Below are positions 57,500-63,938 of a stretch of 64,000 bases of DNA, in pieces; positions within the stretch are counted from its first letter, which is position 1; each line of letters starts with the position of its first letter. The stretch is taken from positions 1-64,000 of the forward strand of contig NZ_JADEWG010000012.1 of NCBI RefSeq assembly GCF_015207735.1, read 5' to 3'. Below the pieces are notes generated by a model. It had not been told where the DNA came from. It saw only the letters and a program-made list of their open reading frames with translations, and did not search any database. A program made the translations under genes and the position numbers. The stretch is from [Phormidium] sp. LEGE 05292 (lineage in GTDB: Bacteria; Cyanobacteriota; Cyanobacteriia; Cyanobacteriales; Aerosakkonemataceae).

Positions 57500-57529
57500 T
57501 TGTTGCGCTTTAGCGCTAAAGCGCAACAA
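57500..57529. repeat. Perfect 30-bp palindrome in divergent promoter region
   Basis: Fifteen bases (TTGTTGCGCTTTAGC) are followed directly by their exact reverse complement. It lies in the gap between two divergent genes. It could be a dyad operator, a cruciform-forming repeat or a dispersed palindrome; an imperfect relative is at 12593-12634. Confidence 0.75.
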
Positions 57530-57688
57530 TTTACTTAGAATATTAAGCATAATTACTTATTGAAAATTATTCTCAAAGCCTTTTATATTACCAATAAGCA
57601 ATATAGTTATAAAATAAAACTTACCAAACGACCGCATCAATGCCGGGGAAAGAGGCATTAGATAAAGAGTTACCAAGGAGAAAATTTG

Positions 57689-58735
57689 ATGAAACTCGCA
57701 GGAAAGAACAAAGCTTGGGAAAAACACCAGAAAGCTGTTCCCAGCATCGATGACCAAGGTGGAAAATTGTGGGGTTGCTTCCGTAGCTGTTTCCTGCAAA
57801 GTGCTGCGCCTTACTCGGAAGGCGTTGCTTACAAGATTTTACAGAATGATTTGGGGATAGATTTGCGGGAAGCGCCGGGGCATACTTCTTGTGGTGCGAT
57901 CGGATATCACGGCGATGTATCATGTTTAGAAACCCAAATGGTTGTAGCCGCCCGGAACTTTTCCCTAGCCCATCACGAACAAGGCGTTGATAATCTTTTT
58001 TCCTTCTGCGTCACTTCCTTTGCCAACTACACCGAAATGATCAAACTCTGGGAAGAAGAACCACAGTTGCAAGAATACACCAGAAAAACCTTGAAAGAAA
58101 CCACTGGAAGAGAGTTTTGGATTCCTCATGTTTCTGGTGGTAGACCTTCCGTTGTCCATGCTTCGGATGTTTTCTTTGCTAATCGCGATAAACTTGCAGC
58201 AAAGGCAAAGTATAGCCTCAAGGGAATCAAAGCAACCGAGCACGTTGGCTGCCATTACGGAAAGATTTTTCCCGATCATGCAATGGGTGGCGCTGAGTTC
58301 CCCCAAGTCTTAGTCGGATTGCTGGAAGCTTTTGGTGCAGAGGTTGTGGATTATCCAGAACGCAGACATTGCTGTGGCATGGGTTTCCGGCAATGTGCAT
58401 TCCCAGAAAACCGAGATTATACCGCAAGTCACGTTTACAAAAAGTTAAAAAGTCTCAAAGAAATGCACCCAGACTGCAACTTAATGCTTACCAATTGTCC
58501 GGGTTGCACGGTATTTCTTGATGCTGAACAGGGAGCTATCAAGGATCTGATGGAAGAAGAGTTTAATGTGAACATCCTCGACTATGCACAATTGACTGGG
58601 TTGCTGTTAGGTTACGATCCTTTTAAAGATTGCGGTATGAATGCGAAAGCCGTTCCGATCGAGCCTTTGCTGGATCAAATTGGCATTCCCTACGACAAAT
58701 CTAAAACTGCGGAAGAACGCAGAAGACCTTTTTAA
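57689..58735 (+). CDS. Heterodisulfide reductase subunit B-like CCG-domain protein
   Basis: A 348-residue protein with two Cys-rich CCG domains, as in HdrB, where they bind noncubane Fe-S clusters. CCG-type segments: ATEHVGCHYG (near 188), RRHCCGMGFRQC (near 225) and TNCPGCTVFLD (near 267); the N-terminal half carries WGCFRSCF and TSCGAIG. In methanogens HdrB reduces a heterodisulfide; cyanobacterial relatives have no CoM/CoB and their partner is unknown, probably another thiol or quinone system. The ATG at 57689 is chosen with AAGGAG at 57675 and correct spacing; a TTG one codon earlier is in frame. No HdrA or HdrC lies next to it. Confidence 0.88.
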   Translation: MKLAGKNKAWEKHQKAVPSIDDQGGKLWGCFRSCFLQSAAPYSEGVAYKILQNDLGIDLREAPGHTSCGAIGYHGDVSCLETQMVVAARNFSLAHHEQGVDNLFSFCVTSFANYTEMIKLWEEEPQLQEYTRKTLKETTGREFWIPHVSGGRPSVVHASDVFFANRDKLAAKAKYSLKGIKATEHVGCHYGKIFPDHAMGGAEFPQVLVGLLEAFGAEVVDYPERRHCCGMGFRQCAFPENRDYTASHVYKKLKSLKEMHPDCNLMLTNCPGCTVFLDAEQGAIKDLMEEEFNVNILDYAQLTGLLLGYDPFKDCGMNAKAVPIEPLLDQIGIPYDKSKTAEERRRPF

Positions 58736-59082
58736 CAGGAATTCATCTTTAGCCACAATTGTTTACTTAGAATCAACAGAACTTAATTTATTTAATTACT
58801 AGGTAGACATATAATAATGTAGTAGAGCAAAAATGGGTAATCCTTACTGCTTGTGTTAGCTATGACAAAGGGCGAAGCATACCCTTCGGGAACTGCTTCG
58901 CAGAACGGATAGAAAATCTAGGGTTTGAGTCAATAAATTATCGCCCAAATAATTCGCCCCTACTAACATTTTTGGCTAATTAGTGGCTATGGATTACCTC
59001 ACTTGAAAAGCCAAAAGGAAGCGTTTAATTCAGCTTCAATAACGAAAATTTTTCGTTTTTCTAGCATTAGGAGTATTGTTCT
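58736..59082. other. Upstream region of the divergent psbA gene
   Basis: No gene in 347 bp. A hairpin GCGAAGCA (58872-58879) / TGCTTCGC (58894-58901) encloses CCCTTCGGG, a dispersed cyanobacterial repeat type. The promoter of the D1-like gene should lie in 58930-59070. AGGAG at 59070-59074 is its ribosome binding site. Confidence 0.6.
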
Positions 59083-60177
59083 ATGAGTACCGTTTTACAA
59101 CGCCGAAATGAACTGGATATCGGTGAATTGTGGTCAAAATTTGCTAGCTGGATCACCAGTACCGAAAACCGCATTTATATTGGTTGGTTTGGTGTTTTGA
59201 TGATTCCGACAATTTTGGTGGCTGCGATCGCTTTTACGATCGCCTTTATTGCTGCACCTCCAGTAGATATGGAAGGAATTCGGGAACCGATTTTTGGCTC
59301 AATTCTCGGTAATCAAAATTTCATTACTGCCGCAGTAGTGCCGACTTCAGCTGCGATCGGGTTACATTTTTATCCCATTTGGGAAGCTAGTTCTTTAGAT
59401 GAATGGCTTTACAATGGTGGCCCTTATCAACTCATAGTTTTGCATTTTTTGATCGGTGTTTGGTGTTATTTAGGTCGGTTGTGGGAGTTAAGCTATCGCC
59501 TGGGAATGCGCCCCTGGATTGCAGTTGCTTTTTCCGCACCCGCCGCCGCAGCTACCGCTATTTTGCTCGTTTATCCGATCGGACAAGGTAGTTTTTCCGA
59601 AGGAATGCCTTTAGGAATTTCTGGAACTTTCTATTTCATGTTTTCTCTACAAGCACAGCACAATGTATTAATGCACCCCTTTCATCAGATCGGTGTTGCT
59701 GGTGTGTTGGGCGGTGCTTTGTTGAGTTCTTTACATGGTTCATTAGTTACCAGTAGTTTAATTCGAGAAACTAGTGAACTAGAATCTACAAATGCCGGAT
59801 ATAAGTTTGGGCAACAAGAAGGAACTTATAATCTTTTAGCCGGACACGCTGGTTATTTAGGACGTTTGTTAGTTCCGGGAGTTGGCGTTCGCAACAGTCG
59901 TTCTGTACATTTTCTCATGGGTGCTTTACCCACAATTGGAATTTGGTTTGCGTCTCTGGGAATTTGTGCAATGTCCTTTAATTTGAATGGATTTAATTTT
60001 AACCATTCAGTTCTTGATGCTAGTGGAAATGTGATTCCTACTGATGCTGATTTAGTCAATCGGGCAACGTTAGGAATTCAAGAAATGCGGGCTCCAAATA
60101 CTCATCATTTTCCACTTTTGATTTCTGGTAATCAGATGAGTCCAATTAGTGTGAAGAGTGCTCCTGCTGTTAGTTAG
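59083..60177 (+). CDS. psbA: Highly divergent photosystem II D1 paralogue (rogue/sentinel type)
   Basis: A 364-residue D1-family protein with five membrane helices. By standard D1 numbering, it keeps Tyr161, His190, His198, His215 and His272, so P680, TyrZ and iron ligation look intact. Manganese-cluster ligands are lost: Asp170 is Glu, Glu189 is Gln, His332 is Arg, Glu333 is Ala, Asp342 is Leu, and the C-terminus runs on about 16 residues past Ala344. The QB site also changed (Ser264 is Gly, Phe265 is Val), with one residue inserted near His252. Position 130-131 is Leu-Trp, not the Gln-Asp linked to chlorophyll f synthase. It cannot support water oxidation and resembles rogue/sentinel D1, thought to form non-oxygen-evolving PSII. 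ATG 59083 follows TAGGAGTATTG. Confidence 0.93.
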   Translation: MSTVLQRRNELDIGELWSKFASWITSTENRIYIGWFGVLMIPTILVAAIAFTIAFIAAPPVDMEGIREPIFGSILGNQNFITAAVVPTSAAIGLHFYPIWEASSLDEWLYNGGPYQLIVLHFLIGVWCYLGRLWELSYRLGMRPWIAVAFSAPAAAATAILLVYPIGQGSFSEGMPLGISGTFYFMFSLQAQHNVLMHPFHQIGVAGVLGGALLSSLHGSLVTSSLIRETSELESTNAGYKFGQQEGTYNLLAGHAGYLGRLLVPGVGVRNSRSVHFLMGALPTIGIWFASLGICAMSFNLNGFNFNHSVLDASGNVIPTDADLVNRATLGIQEMRAPNTHHFPLLISGNQMSPISVKSAPAVS

Positions 60178-60347
60178 TTAGTTAGTTAAGTTATAGCAGT
60201 CCTCATTTTTTATGAACCGCTCCAGGCGCAGAGAACACAGAGAGAAGAGAGAGAGGATTGCTATATTTTTTGTCTAAGTGATGCAGCGGCTTAAATTTAT
60301 TTATGGGGTCGCTGCATTAGTTTTCAAAGTTGATTTAGGATTGCTTT

Positions 60348-60950
60348 ATGTGGAAAGGTTTTTATCGGTTAGTTATTGGTTTGTTTGCGATCGCCATTTA
60401 CCTAATTCCCCTACCTGCACAAGCTGAAACAAATCCCGCTGAATTAGCGAAAGCTATTGAAGCAATTGAAAATCTCGATTTGATGCGTTCTGGATTAGCT
60501 TCAACATTGGAAGGAAGGACGGAACCGCCAACATTACAAACGATGAAAGAAGTATGTCGTCCGGTGGGAATGCAAGCGATAAAATTGAGTCAGGAAAATG
60601 GCTGGCAGGTGAAACAAATTGCTAGTAAATATCGCAATCCTAGTCATGCGCCGGATAATTTACAAGCGAAAATTGCCTTGGCAAGGTTTGAACAAGATCC
60701 AAAATTAATGGGTTTTTGGCAGCGAGAAACAATTAATGGAGAAGCGGGAACTCGTTATTATCGGCGGATTAATGTCGAAGCTAGTTGTTTGGTTTGTCAT
60801 GGGCAAAAAGGCGATCGACCTCAGTTTGTCAAAGATAAATATCCTGAAGATTTAGCATACAACTTTAATGTTGGTGATTTGCGGGGAATGTATGCTGCAT
60901 TTATTCCCGATTTACAACAAGCATTGTCAGATTCAACCAGCAATGATTAA
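60348..60950 (+). CDS. DUF3365 c-type haem protein (Tll0287-like)
   Basis: A 200-residue exported protein. A signal peptide (about 1-26, ending LPAQA) is followed by a DUF3365/PAS-like domain. The haem-binding C147-x-x-C150-H151 (CLVCHG) lies in the second half. The structurally known relative is Tll0287 of Thermosynechococcus, a PAS-like monohaem protein with His/Cys haem ligation. The expected activity is electron transfer or redox/gas sensing at the lumen or periplasm. It starts 170 bp after the divergent D1 gene and ends 21 bp before the DUF3122 gene, so the three may be co-transcribed. Confidence 0.85.
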   Translation: MWKGFYRLVIGLFAIAIYLIPLPAQAETNPAELAKAIEAIENLDLMRSGLASTLEGRTEPPTLQTMKEVCRPVGMQAIKLSQENGWQVKQIASKYRNPSHAPDNLQAKIALARFEQDPKLMGFWQRETINGEAGTRYYRRINVEASCLVCHGQKGDRPQFVKDKYPEDLAYNFNVGDLRGMYAAFIPDLQQALSDSTSND

Positions 60951-60971
60951 ACTTTAAATTGGGAATTACTT

Positions 60972-61499
60972 ATGAAATATCCTGTGAAAAAACTATTTTC
61001 TTCGTTGCTGTTAGTGGCTGTTTTAGTGTTGACTATATTAATGGTAGCTGACATTTTAAATACTGCAACCGCAGCCGCAGCAATTCGCCAGTTAGAAGAA
61101 GCGCCAGGACAAGTAGTTTATCAGTCTAGAGAAACTTTAAAAGATCAGTATGGAAATCGTTGGGGTGCGATCGCTTTTAAACGGATTCGTCCTGATGGGA
61201 AAGCAACTTTTGATTTAAGATTAGTGGGTTTTCCGGGGATGGTAGAGATCGATCGGACCAAACCCCTATTACTAACAAATTCACTCGGTAAAACTTGGCA
61301 AGCTAATGATGCTTCCGCTAATATTTTTACTGATGAGATCCAACCTCATGTAGGACAGTACGATCTTCAGCCATTAGTCACACAGTTCCAGACAGCAATT
61401 CCCCTAACATTGACACTACCAACAGTTAATGGAGAACCTGTTAAATTATCAATTCCCCCATCTTTAGTTCAAGAATGGCAAACTGTTGCTAACTATTAA
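60972..61499 (+). CDS. DUF3122 family exported protein
   Basis: A 175-residue protein with an N-terminal signal anchor (about 10-28) and a DUF3122 domain (APGQVVYQSRETLKDQYGNRWGAIAFKRIRPDG through GEPVKLSIPPSLVQEWQTV), function unknown. The beta-rich domain would be in the periplasm or lumen. It lies 21 bp after the haem protein gene on the same strand, which supports a shared transcript with the D1 paralogue. The start ATG at 60972 is preceded by GGGAATTACTT. Confidence 0.82.
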   Translation: MKYPVKKLFSSLLLVAVLVLTILMVADILNTATAAAAIRQLEEAPGQVVYQSRETLKDQYGNRWGAIAFKRIRPDGKATFDLRLVGFPGMVEIDRTKPLLLTNSLGKTWQANDASANIFTDEIQPHVGQYDLQPLVTQFQTAIPLTLTLPTVNGEPVKLSIPPSLVQEWQTVANY

Positions 61500-61597
61500 T
61501 GCGATCGCCCTAAATCCCCTGGAAAAACAAGTAGGGTGCGTTAGTGCTAACGTAACGCACCATTCCACTATTAATTTAAATAAATTAGGAGAAAGCA

Positions 61598-61702
61598 ATG
61601 AATAATAATTTCAAAAATCAGCCAACTTTGCGCTCAACTGCGTCAAGTTTCCCAAACAAGACATCTTCCCGCTTTTCAACGCTGTGGAGGTCGCTGAAAT
61701 AG
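61598..61702 (+). CDS. Possible 34-residue basic peptide
   Basis: A short frame with a good ribosome binding site (AGGAG at 61588-61592, 5 bp before the ATG). It encodes a Ser/Thr/Asn/Arg-rich, basic peptide (MNNNFKNQPTLRSTASSF and so on) with no hydrophobic segment. It is 98 bp after the DUF3122 gene. It may be a genuine small protein or the start of a gene broken by deletion. Codon use resembles its neighbours. Family not recognised. Confidence 0.4.
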   Translation: MNNNFKNQPTLRSTASSFPNKTSSRFSTLWRSLK

Positions 61703-62120
61703 CCAACGATATATATACAACACTGAATTAAAAACCATCGAAATGCGATCGCCTTGATTTGTTTTAATACAAAACTTGATAGCGATCGCTGCTAAGGATG
61801 AGCAACATCATTACAGTATAAACAAATTCAAGTGATTGCTGAATTTACTTATTTTCTTAAGCATTCTAAATGAAGGCTGAAAACCTTGATTCAGCTAGAT
61901 TATAAGCTTGTTTTATCACCACTATTACGGAAGAGCCACAATTATTTCTGTCATACACACCTGCTGCAAACTCCAAAAAAATACCTGCCCAGTTAATGAG
62001 CAGGAAGCAGCGGAACGATTACATAACCCTTTACCTTATATATAGGTCTGATTCCTAGCCACCTATGCAGTACTGAATTAAATTTCATCGAAATTCGTTG
62101 GCGTAGCCTGCCGTAGGCAT

Positions 62121-62155
62121 ATCGCCCTAAGTTGTATTACCCAACTCAGGGCGAT
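62121..62155. terminator. Terminator-like hairpin
   Basis: ATCGCCCTAAGTTG (62121-62134) pairs with CAACTCAGGGCGAT (62142-62155) with one G-T, followed by TTAATTTTG on the plus strand. It is well placed to end transcription from the D1-DUF3122 side, though far from the last gene. Confidence 0.5.
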
Positions 62156-62264
62156 TTAATTTTGTATTTTGTTGTAGTATGCCAAGGCTTTTTCAGCAAA
62201 ACCCCTGATATTACTAGTTTTCAGCCATAAACTAAAAAGAGAAAAAAATTTTTTCCCAAAACCC

Positions 62265-62294
62265 TTGACACTTTTGTAGTATATTTTGTAGTAT
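62265..62294 (+). promoter_or_regulatory. Candidate promoter of the tRNA array
   Basis: TTGACA (62265-62270), an 18-bp spacer and TAGTAT (62289-62294), about 95 bp upstream of tRNA-Asp. The motif TTTGTAGTATA is repeated across the -10 area. This fits a strong sigma-70-type promoter driving the whole array. Confidence 0.5.
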
Positions 62295-62391
62295 ATAAAT
62301 GTAGCGCGAAAGGGAAAGCGCCAAAAGCCAAACCCCAAGCGCGATTCCACAAATTGAACCTTGAAAACTAAATAAGAAAGCCCATTTTTTT

Positions 62392-62465
62392 GAGGCTGTA
62401 ACTCAGTGGTCAAGAGTGCTTGTCTGTCGAACAAGAAGTCGCGGGTTCAAATCCCGTCAGCCTCG
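62392..62465 (+). tRNA. tRNA-Asp (GTC)
   Basis: Acceptor GAGGCTG/CAGCCTC, anticodon loop CTGTCGA, T-loop TTCAAAT. First gene of the array. No encoded CCA. Confidence 0.92.
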
Positions 62466-62472
62466 CTCAAAT

Positions 62473-62546
62473 AGTCCCGTAGGCGAATTGGTATAAGCCG
62501 TCACCCCCTCAAGGTGAAGATGCCAGTTCAAATCTGGTCGGGACTA
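62473..62546 (+). tRNA. tRNA-Glu-like (CTC), atypical loop
   Basis: Acceptor AGTCCCG/CGGGACT, 5-bp anticodon stem TCACC/GGTGA, loop CCCTCAA giving anticodon CTC (Glu) but with C at position 33 instead of the universal U. T-loop TTCAAAT. CCA is encoded (62547-62549). The odd position 33 makes identity or function uncertain. Confidence 0.7.
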
Positions 62547-62552
62547 CCAAAT

Positions 62553-62629
62553 GGTCAGGTAGCCAAGTGGTTGAAGGCATCAGACTGCAAATCTGATTTT
62601 CGTCGTGGGTTCAAATCCCACTCTGACCT
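62553..62629 (+). tRNA. tRNA-Cys (GCA)
   Basis: Acceptor GGTCAGG/TCTGACC (one G-T), anticodon loop CTGCAAA, T-loop TTCAAAT. Discriminator T. Confidence 0.9.
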
Positions 62630-62640
62630 CTTGGTAACAT

Positions 62641-62713
62641 CGCAGCGTAGCTTAACCAGCAAAGCCCCAAGCTCATAACTTGGTTGATACGGGTGCAAAT
62701 CCCGTCGCTGTTA
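62641..62713 (+). tRNA. tRNA-Met-like (CAT)
   Basis: Standard geometry: acceptor CGCAGCG/CGCTGTT with a C-T mismatch at the end, D-stem GCTT/AAGC, anticodon stem CCAAG/CTTGG, loop CTCATAA, T-stem ACGGG/CCCGT. CCA encoded (62714-62716). No GGG/CCC anticodon stem, so not a usual initiator. It could be elongator Met or lysidine-type Ile (CAT). Flanking GGTAACA/TGTTACC also pair. Confidence 0.8.
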
Positions 62714-62719
62714 CCAAAT

Positions 62720-62791
62720 GCAGGGATGGTGTTAACGGCAGCACAGGGGTCTCCAAAGCCTTTGGTCTGGGTTCAAATCCTAGTCTCTGCG
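62720..62791 (+). tRNA. tRNA-Trp (CCA)
   Basis: Acceptor GCAGGGA/TCTCTGC, D-stem GTGT/GCAC, anticodon stem GGGGT/GCCTT with G-T pairs, loop CTCCAAA, T-loop TTCAAAT, discriminator G. Confidence 0.85.
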
Positions 62792-62813
62792 TTCTACTGC
62801 GTGACCTCACAGA

Positions 62814-62885
62814 TAAAGCTTACACACATCTGGTGAAATGGTTCGTCCAAAGAATCATAGGTAGGTTCGATTCCTGCAACCTCCG
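62814..62885 (+). pseudogene. tRNA-like remnant (anticodon would be CCA)
   Basis: A clear T-arm (GTAGG TTCGATT CCTGC) and anticodon hairpin (GGTTC, loop GTCCAAA, GAATC) are present. The 3' acceptor AACCTCC has no partner GGAGGTT at the expected 5' position, and no normal D-arm is seen. It is probably a decayed array member. Confidence 0.4.
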
Positions 62886-62945
62886 CCTAACTTGGAGGTT
62901 ATCAAAAAAAGCTTTTTAAACTTGCACGGAGTAGAAATTTCCCAT

Positions 62946-63020
62946 AGTGCTGTACGCAAATGGCTTAAGCGGCTTGACTTTCAATCAGGTGATTTGCGGG
63001 TTCAAATCCCGTCAGCACTA
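62946..63020 (+). tRNA. tRNA-Glu (TTC)
   Basis: Acceptor AGTGCTG/CAGCACT, anticodon loop CTTTCAA, T-stem GCGGG/CCCGT with loop TTCAAAT, discriminator A. Confidence 0.88.
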
Positions 63021-63031
63021 TCAAAATTCTT

Positions 63032-63113
63032 GGGTTGGCTCACCTATTGGCGTAGGTAGCTGTCTGTAAAACAGTAGCTTAAAGCGTTGCAAGTTCAATT
63101 CTTGCCCGACCCA
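63032..63113 (+). tRNA. tRNA-Tyr (GTA)
   Basis: Acceptor GGGTTGG/CCGACCC, anticodon loop CTGTAAA, long variable arm as expected for bacterial tRNA-Tyr, T-loop TTCAATT, discriminator A. Confidence 0.9.
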
Positions 63114-63114
63114 T

Positions 63115-63186
63115 TGCGGGATAGAGTAGTGGTCACTCACGAGTCTCATAAGCTCGTTTACGAAGGTTCAATTCCTTCTCCCGCGT
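63115..63186 (+). tRNA. tRNA-Met-like (CAT), second copy
   Basis: Acceptor TGCGGGA/TCCCGCG, D-stem GAGT/ACTC, anticodon stem CGAGT/GCTCG with loop CTCATAA, T-stem GAAGG/CCTTC. CCA encoded (63187-63189). Met, or Ile if the C34 is modified; sequence alone does not decide. Confidence 0.82.
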
Positions 63187-63192
63187 CCAATA

Positions 63193-63280
63193 GACCTCTC
63201 AAAAAAGAATGTAGAGACGTTTCATGAAACGTCTCTACAACAAGGATTCTAGGTAACGCAAGTTTAATTTTGCAGAGGTC
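63193..63280. repeat. Small inverted-repeat insertion within the array
   Basis: AGACCTCT near 63192-63199 and AGAGGTC near 63274-63280 bracket a perfect 28-bp palindrome (63211-63238, GTAGAGACGTTTCA and its complement). It is the only sizeable non-tRNA insert in this part of the array and shares the hairpin of 14572-14599. Confidence 0.55.
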
Positions 63281-63286
63281 GATCGT

Positions 63287-63373
63287 GGAGAGGTGGCCGA
63301 GTGGCTTAAGGCACTTTCCTGCTAAGAAAGAGCGGTTTAACAGCCGCCGAGGGTTCAAATCCCTCCTTCTCCG
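63287..63373 (+). tRNA. tRNA-Ser (GCT)
   Basis: Acceptor GGAGAGG/CTTCTCC, anticodon loop CTGCTAA, long class II variable arm, T-loop TTCAAAT, discriminator G. Confidence 0.92.
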
Positions 63374-63379
63374 CCTTGA

Positions 63380-63454
63380 GAGAGTGGTGTAACGGGATAA
63401 CATCTCAGCCTACGAAACTGAAGAATTTGGGGGTTCAAATCCCTCCGCTCTCGT
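63380..63454 (+). tRNA. tRNA-Arg (ACG)
   Basis: Acceptor GAGAGTG/CGCTCTC, anticodon stem TCAGC/ACTGA with a mismatched last pair, loop CTACGAA (A34 expected to become inosine), T-stem GGGGG/CCCTC, discriminator G. Confidence 0.82.
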
Positions 63455-63457
63455 TTC

Positions 63458-63530
63458 CCCCGGTAGCTCAGTTGGTCAGAGCACTTGACTGAAAATCAAG
63501 GGGTCGTCAGTTCAATACTGACCTGGGGGG
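63458..63530 (+). tRNA. tRNA-Phe (GAA)
   Basis: Acceptor CCCCCGG/CTGGGGG, D-arm GCTCAGTTGGTCAGAGC, anticodon loop CTGAAAA, T-loop TTCAATA, discriminator G. Confidence 0.9.
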
Positions 63531-63535
63531 TTCGT

Positions 63536-63608
63536 TGTCCTGTAGCTCAGTGGTAGTAGCAGTCGCCTGTTAAGCGAATGGTCGTAGGTTCAATCCCTAC
63601 CAGGACAG
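63536..63608 (+). tRNA. tRNA-Asn (GTT)
   Basis: Acceptor TGTCCTG/CAGGACA, anticodon loop CTGTTAA, T-loop TTCAATC, discriminator G. CCA encoded (63609-63611). Confidence 0.9.
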
Positions 63609-63620
63609 CCATTTATTTAT

Positions 63621-63694
63621 TGCCGGGTAGACGAATCGGAAAAGTCGCATCGCTCTGAACGATGAGATTGCAGGTTCGAGACCTGCTCCGGCAT
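63621..63694 (+). tRNA. tRNA-Gln (CTG)
   Basis: Acceptor TGCCGGG/TCCGGCA, anticodon stem CATCG/CGATG, loop CTCTGAA, T-loop TTCGAGA. CCA encoded (63695-63697). Confidence 0.85.
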
Positions 63695-63702
63695 CCACTT
63701 AT

Positions 63703-63775
63703 TGCCCTGTGGTGTAACTGGCAACATCTCCCGCTTTGAACGGGAAGAGTCTTGGTTCAAACCCAGGCAGGGCAG
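63703..63775 (+). tRNA. tRNA-Gln (TTG)
   Basis: Acceptor TGCCCTG/CAGGGCA, anticodon stem TCCCG/CGGGA, loop CTTTGAA, T-loop TTCAAAC, discriminator G. The U1-A72 pair is typical of tRNA-Gln. Confidence 0.88.
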
Positions 63776-63784
63776 CCTATTTTT

Positions 63785-63858
63785 GCTCCTGTAGCCCAAT
63801 CGGAAGAGGCAGCAAGCTTAAACCTTGCTCGTTGCTGGTTCAAATCCAGTCAGGAGTA
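63785..63858 (+). tRNA. tRNA with Leu anticodon (TAA) on class I body
   Basis: Acceptor GCTCCTG/CAGGAGT, anticodon stem GCAAG/CTTGC, loop CTTAAAC, T-stem GCTGG/CCAGT. The variable loop is only 5 nt, whereas bacterial tRNA-Leu needs a long variable arm. Anticodon reads Leu codons but the body does not fit LeuRS recognition. Confidence 0.8.
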
Positions 63859-63861
63859 TTA

Positions 63862-63935
63862 CGGGGTGTAGCGCAGCTTGGTAGCGCGTCTGCTTTGGGA
63901 GCAGAATGTCGTAGGTTCAAATCCTGCCACCCCGA
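63862..63935 (+). tRNA. tRNA-Pro (TGG)
   Basis: Acceptor CGGGGTG/CACCCCG, anticodon stem TCTGC/GCAGA, loop TTTGGGA, T-loop TTCAAAT, discriminator A, all as expected for tRNA-Pro. Confidence 0.92.
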
Positions 63936-63938
63936 TAT

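Larger units (their letters stand above)
61703..62391. other. Gene-free interval before the tRNA array
   Basis: No supportable gene in 689 bp. Repeated phrases ACTGAATTAAA...CATCGAAAT occur at about 61725 and 62075. A terminator-like hairpin is at 62121-62155, and a promoter-like site for the tRNA array is at 62265-62294. A minus-strand frame at 62156-62434 runs into tRNA-Asp and is not a gene. Confidence 0.6.

Noticed and set aside
59083-60177. Chlorophyll f synthase (super-rogue D1)
   Set aside because: Positions equivalent to D1 130-131 read Leu-Trp instead of Gln-Asp, and no far-red photosystem genes are nearby. Rogue/sentinel type fits better.
62633-62716. 84-nt tRNA using GGTAACA/TGTTACC as acceptor
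   Set aside because: The inner 73-nt fold has standard D-, anticodon- and T-arm spacing and an encoded CCA; the outer pairing is probably coincidental.
62680-62919. Protein-coding frames within the tRNA array
   Set aside because: They run through clear tRNA genes and have no family similarity or ribosome binding sites.
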